From: Pseudomonas kairouanensis
GTDB lineage: Bacteria; Pseudomonadota; Gammaproteobacteria; Pseudomonadales; Pseudomonadaceae
Direction of reading: 5' to 3'
Length of the DNA stretch: 64,000 bases
NCBI RefSeq assembly: GCF_004682055.1
Contig: NZ_QUZU01000030.1
Coordinates: 20,637-84,636, forward strand
This document shows positions 63,329 to 64,000 of this stretch, one piece after another. The notes beneath the pieces are model-generated. The model made no database searches and was not told the origin of the DNA. It saw nothing but the letters and a program-made list of their open reading frames with translations. Numbering within the stretch: position 1 is the first letter of the stretch; each line of letters opens with the position of its first letter. A program made the position numbers and the translations under genes.

Positions 63329-64000
63329 GTGCTGAGAAGAATGGGGATAAAAGGCCGCGTACTGTTGCTGACTTTACTGCCGACCAGCCTGATGGCCCTG
63401 TTGTTGGGTGGCTATTTCACCTGGATGCAACTCTCGGAACTGCAGAGCCAATTGCTGCAACGCGGCGAAATGATCGCCGAGCAACTGGCCCCTCTGGTGG
63501 CGCCCGCCCTGAGTGCGCGCAATACCGACCTGCTGGAACGCATCGCCACCCAGTCCCTGGAACAACAGGATGTCCGCGCCGTCTCCTTCCTCGGCCCAGA
63601 CCGCGCGCCGCTGGCCCACGCCGGCCCGACCATGCTCAACCAGCCGCCCATCGGCAACAGCTCCCACCTGCTGCAACGCACCGGCAATGACGCCACACGC
63701 TATCTGCTCCCGGTGTTCGGCCGCCATCGCAACCTGGCCGGTGACTTGATCCCGGATGAAGCCGATCGCCTGCTGGGCTGGGTCGAGGTGGAGCTGTCCC
63801 ACAACGGCATGCTGCTGCGTGGTTATCGCAGCCTGTTCGCCAGCCTGCTGATCATTGCCATCGGCTTGGTGTGCACTGCAACCCTGGCGCTGCGCATCAG
63901 CCGTACGATCAATTCGCCAATCGGCCTGATCAAGCAAGCCGTGGCCCAGCTCAAGGACGGCAACCTGGAAACCCGCCTGCCCCCCTTGGGCAGCCAGGAA
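63329..64000 (+). CDS. gacS: Hybrid sensor kinase GacS/BarA, N-terminal part
   Basis: First 224 codons of GacS, cut by the window end. GTG at 63329 lies 6 bp after AGGAG. Visible are the first helix (VLLLTLLPTSLMALLLGGYF), the periplasmic sensor loop (RGEMIAEQLAPLVAPALSAR ... YLLPVFGRHRNLAGDLIPDE), the second helix (about 167-186) and the beginning of HAMP (QAVAQLKDGNLETRLPPLGS). GacS/GacA controls secondary metabolism through RsmX/Y/Z small RNAs in pseudomonads. Confidence 0.95.
   Translation, partial: MLRRMGIKGRVLLLTLLPTSLMALLLGGYFTWMQLSELQSQLLQRGEMIAEQLAPLVAPALSARNTDLLERIATQSLEQQDVRAVSFLGPDRAPLAHAGPTMLNQPPIGNSSHLLQRTGNDATRYLLPVFGRHRNLAGDLIPDEADRLLGWVEVELSHNGMLLRGYRSLFASLLIIAIGLVCTATLALRISRTINSPIGLIKQAVAQLKDGNLETRLPPLGSQE

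Overview
The window is a chromosomal segment of a fluorescent-group Pseudomonas. The evidence is the GC-rich coding bias, REP-type repeats of the 'GGGAGCAAGCCCCCTCCCAC' kind, the conserved comEC-exbB-exbD-lpxK-ycaR-kdsB-ptp-murB block, and a gacS sensor gene next to a two-component pair. It holds about 65 genes, most of them tightly packed.

Region 1 (1-8.3 kb) is a GlpSTPQUV-type ABC importer for glycerol or a related polyol/sugar, transcribed leftward. It is divergent from a sigma-54 enhancer-binding regulator. Between them lie a near-consensus -24/-12 promoter, an array of TGAACA sites, and an AANAANAA (Crc/Hfq-type) motif at the start of each gene. Region 2 (8.3-14 kb) has a TonB-dependent receptor, a FecI-like sigma factor and its FecR, with a perfect Anr/FNR-type box upstream of fecI. 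It continues with a small-ORF/XRE-cupin pair and a gene for a protein that is about 40 % methionine. Region 3 (14-26 kb) is a GntR-led catabolic operon (FAD oxidoreductase, MFS, DapA-family lyase, aldehyde dehydrogenase) plus an EamA carrier. Next to it is a ProXVW-type quaternary-amine importer with a GlxA-like AraC regulator.

Region 4 (27.9-41.1 kb) is the most interesting part. Two divergent operons and a TetR gene look like one uncharacterised small-molecule cluster. The left arm has an aldo/keto reductase, a free-standing condensation-type acyltransferase, a DHA2 exporter, a phytanoyl-CoA-type dioxygenase and a CHMI-family tautomerase. The right arm has a GH3-family acyl-adenylating amide synthetase, an alpha/beta hydrolase with a cysteine nucleophile, an MLE-type enolase-superfamily enzyme, a ThDP enzyme, a FAH-fold protein, a Dabb protein and an SDR that lacks the catalytic Tyr/Lys. 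Near-identical operator-like sequences precede the tetR gene and the left arm. I do not recognise the product.

Region 5 (42.0-52.6 kb) is a cryptic prophage remnant in tRNA-Ser(UGA), bounded by a 110-bp direct repeat. It keeps an integrase, lysis genes (GH19 endolysin, Rz, nested Rz1), tail-tip and tail genes, DNA methyltransferases and an AT-rich acyltransferase-3 gene. An internal deletion joins the 5' ends of the tail gene J and a cytosine methylase head to head. A third, degenerate copy of the tRNA end lies further left. Region 6 (52.8-64 kb) is core genome: a BI-1/YccA protein, the cell-envelope block (murB to comEC), a DUF2062 protein, a two-component system and the start of gacS, which is cut by the window edge.
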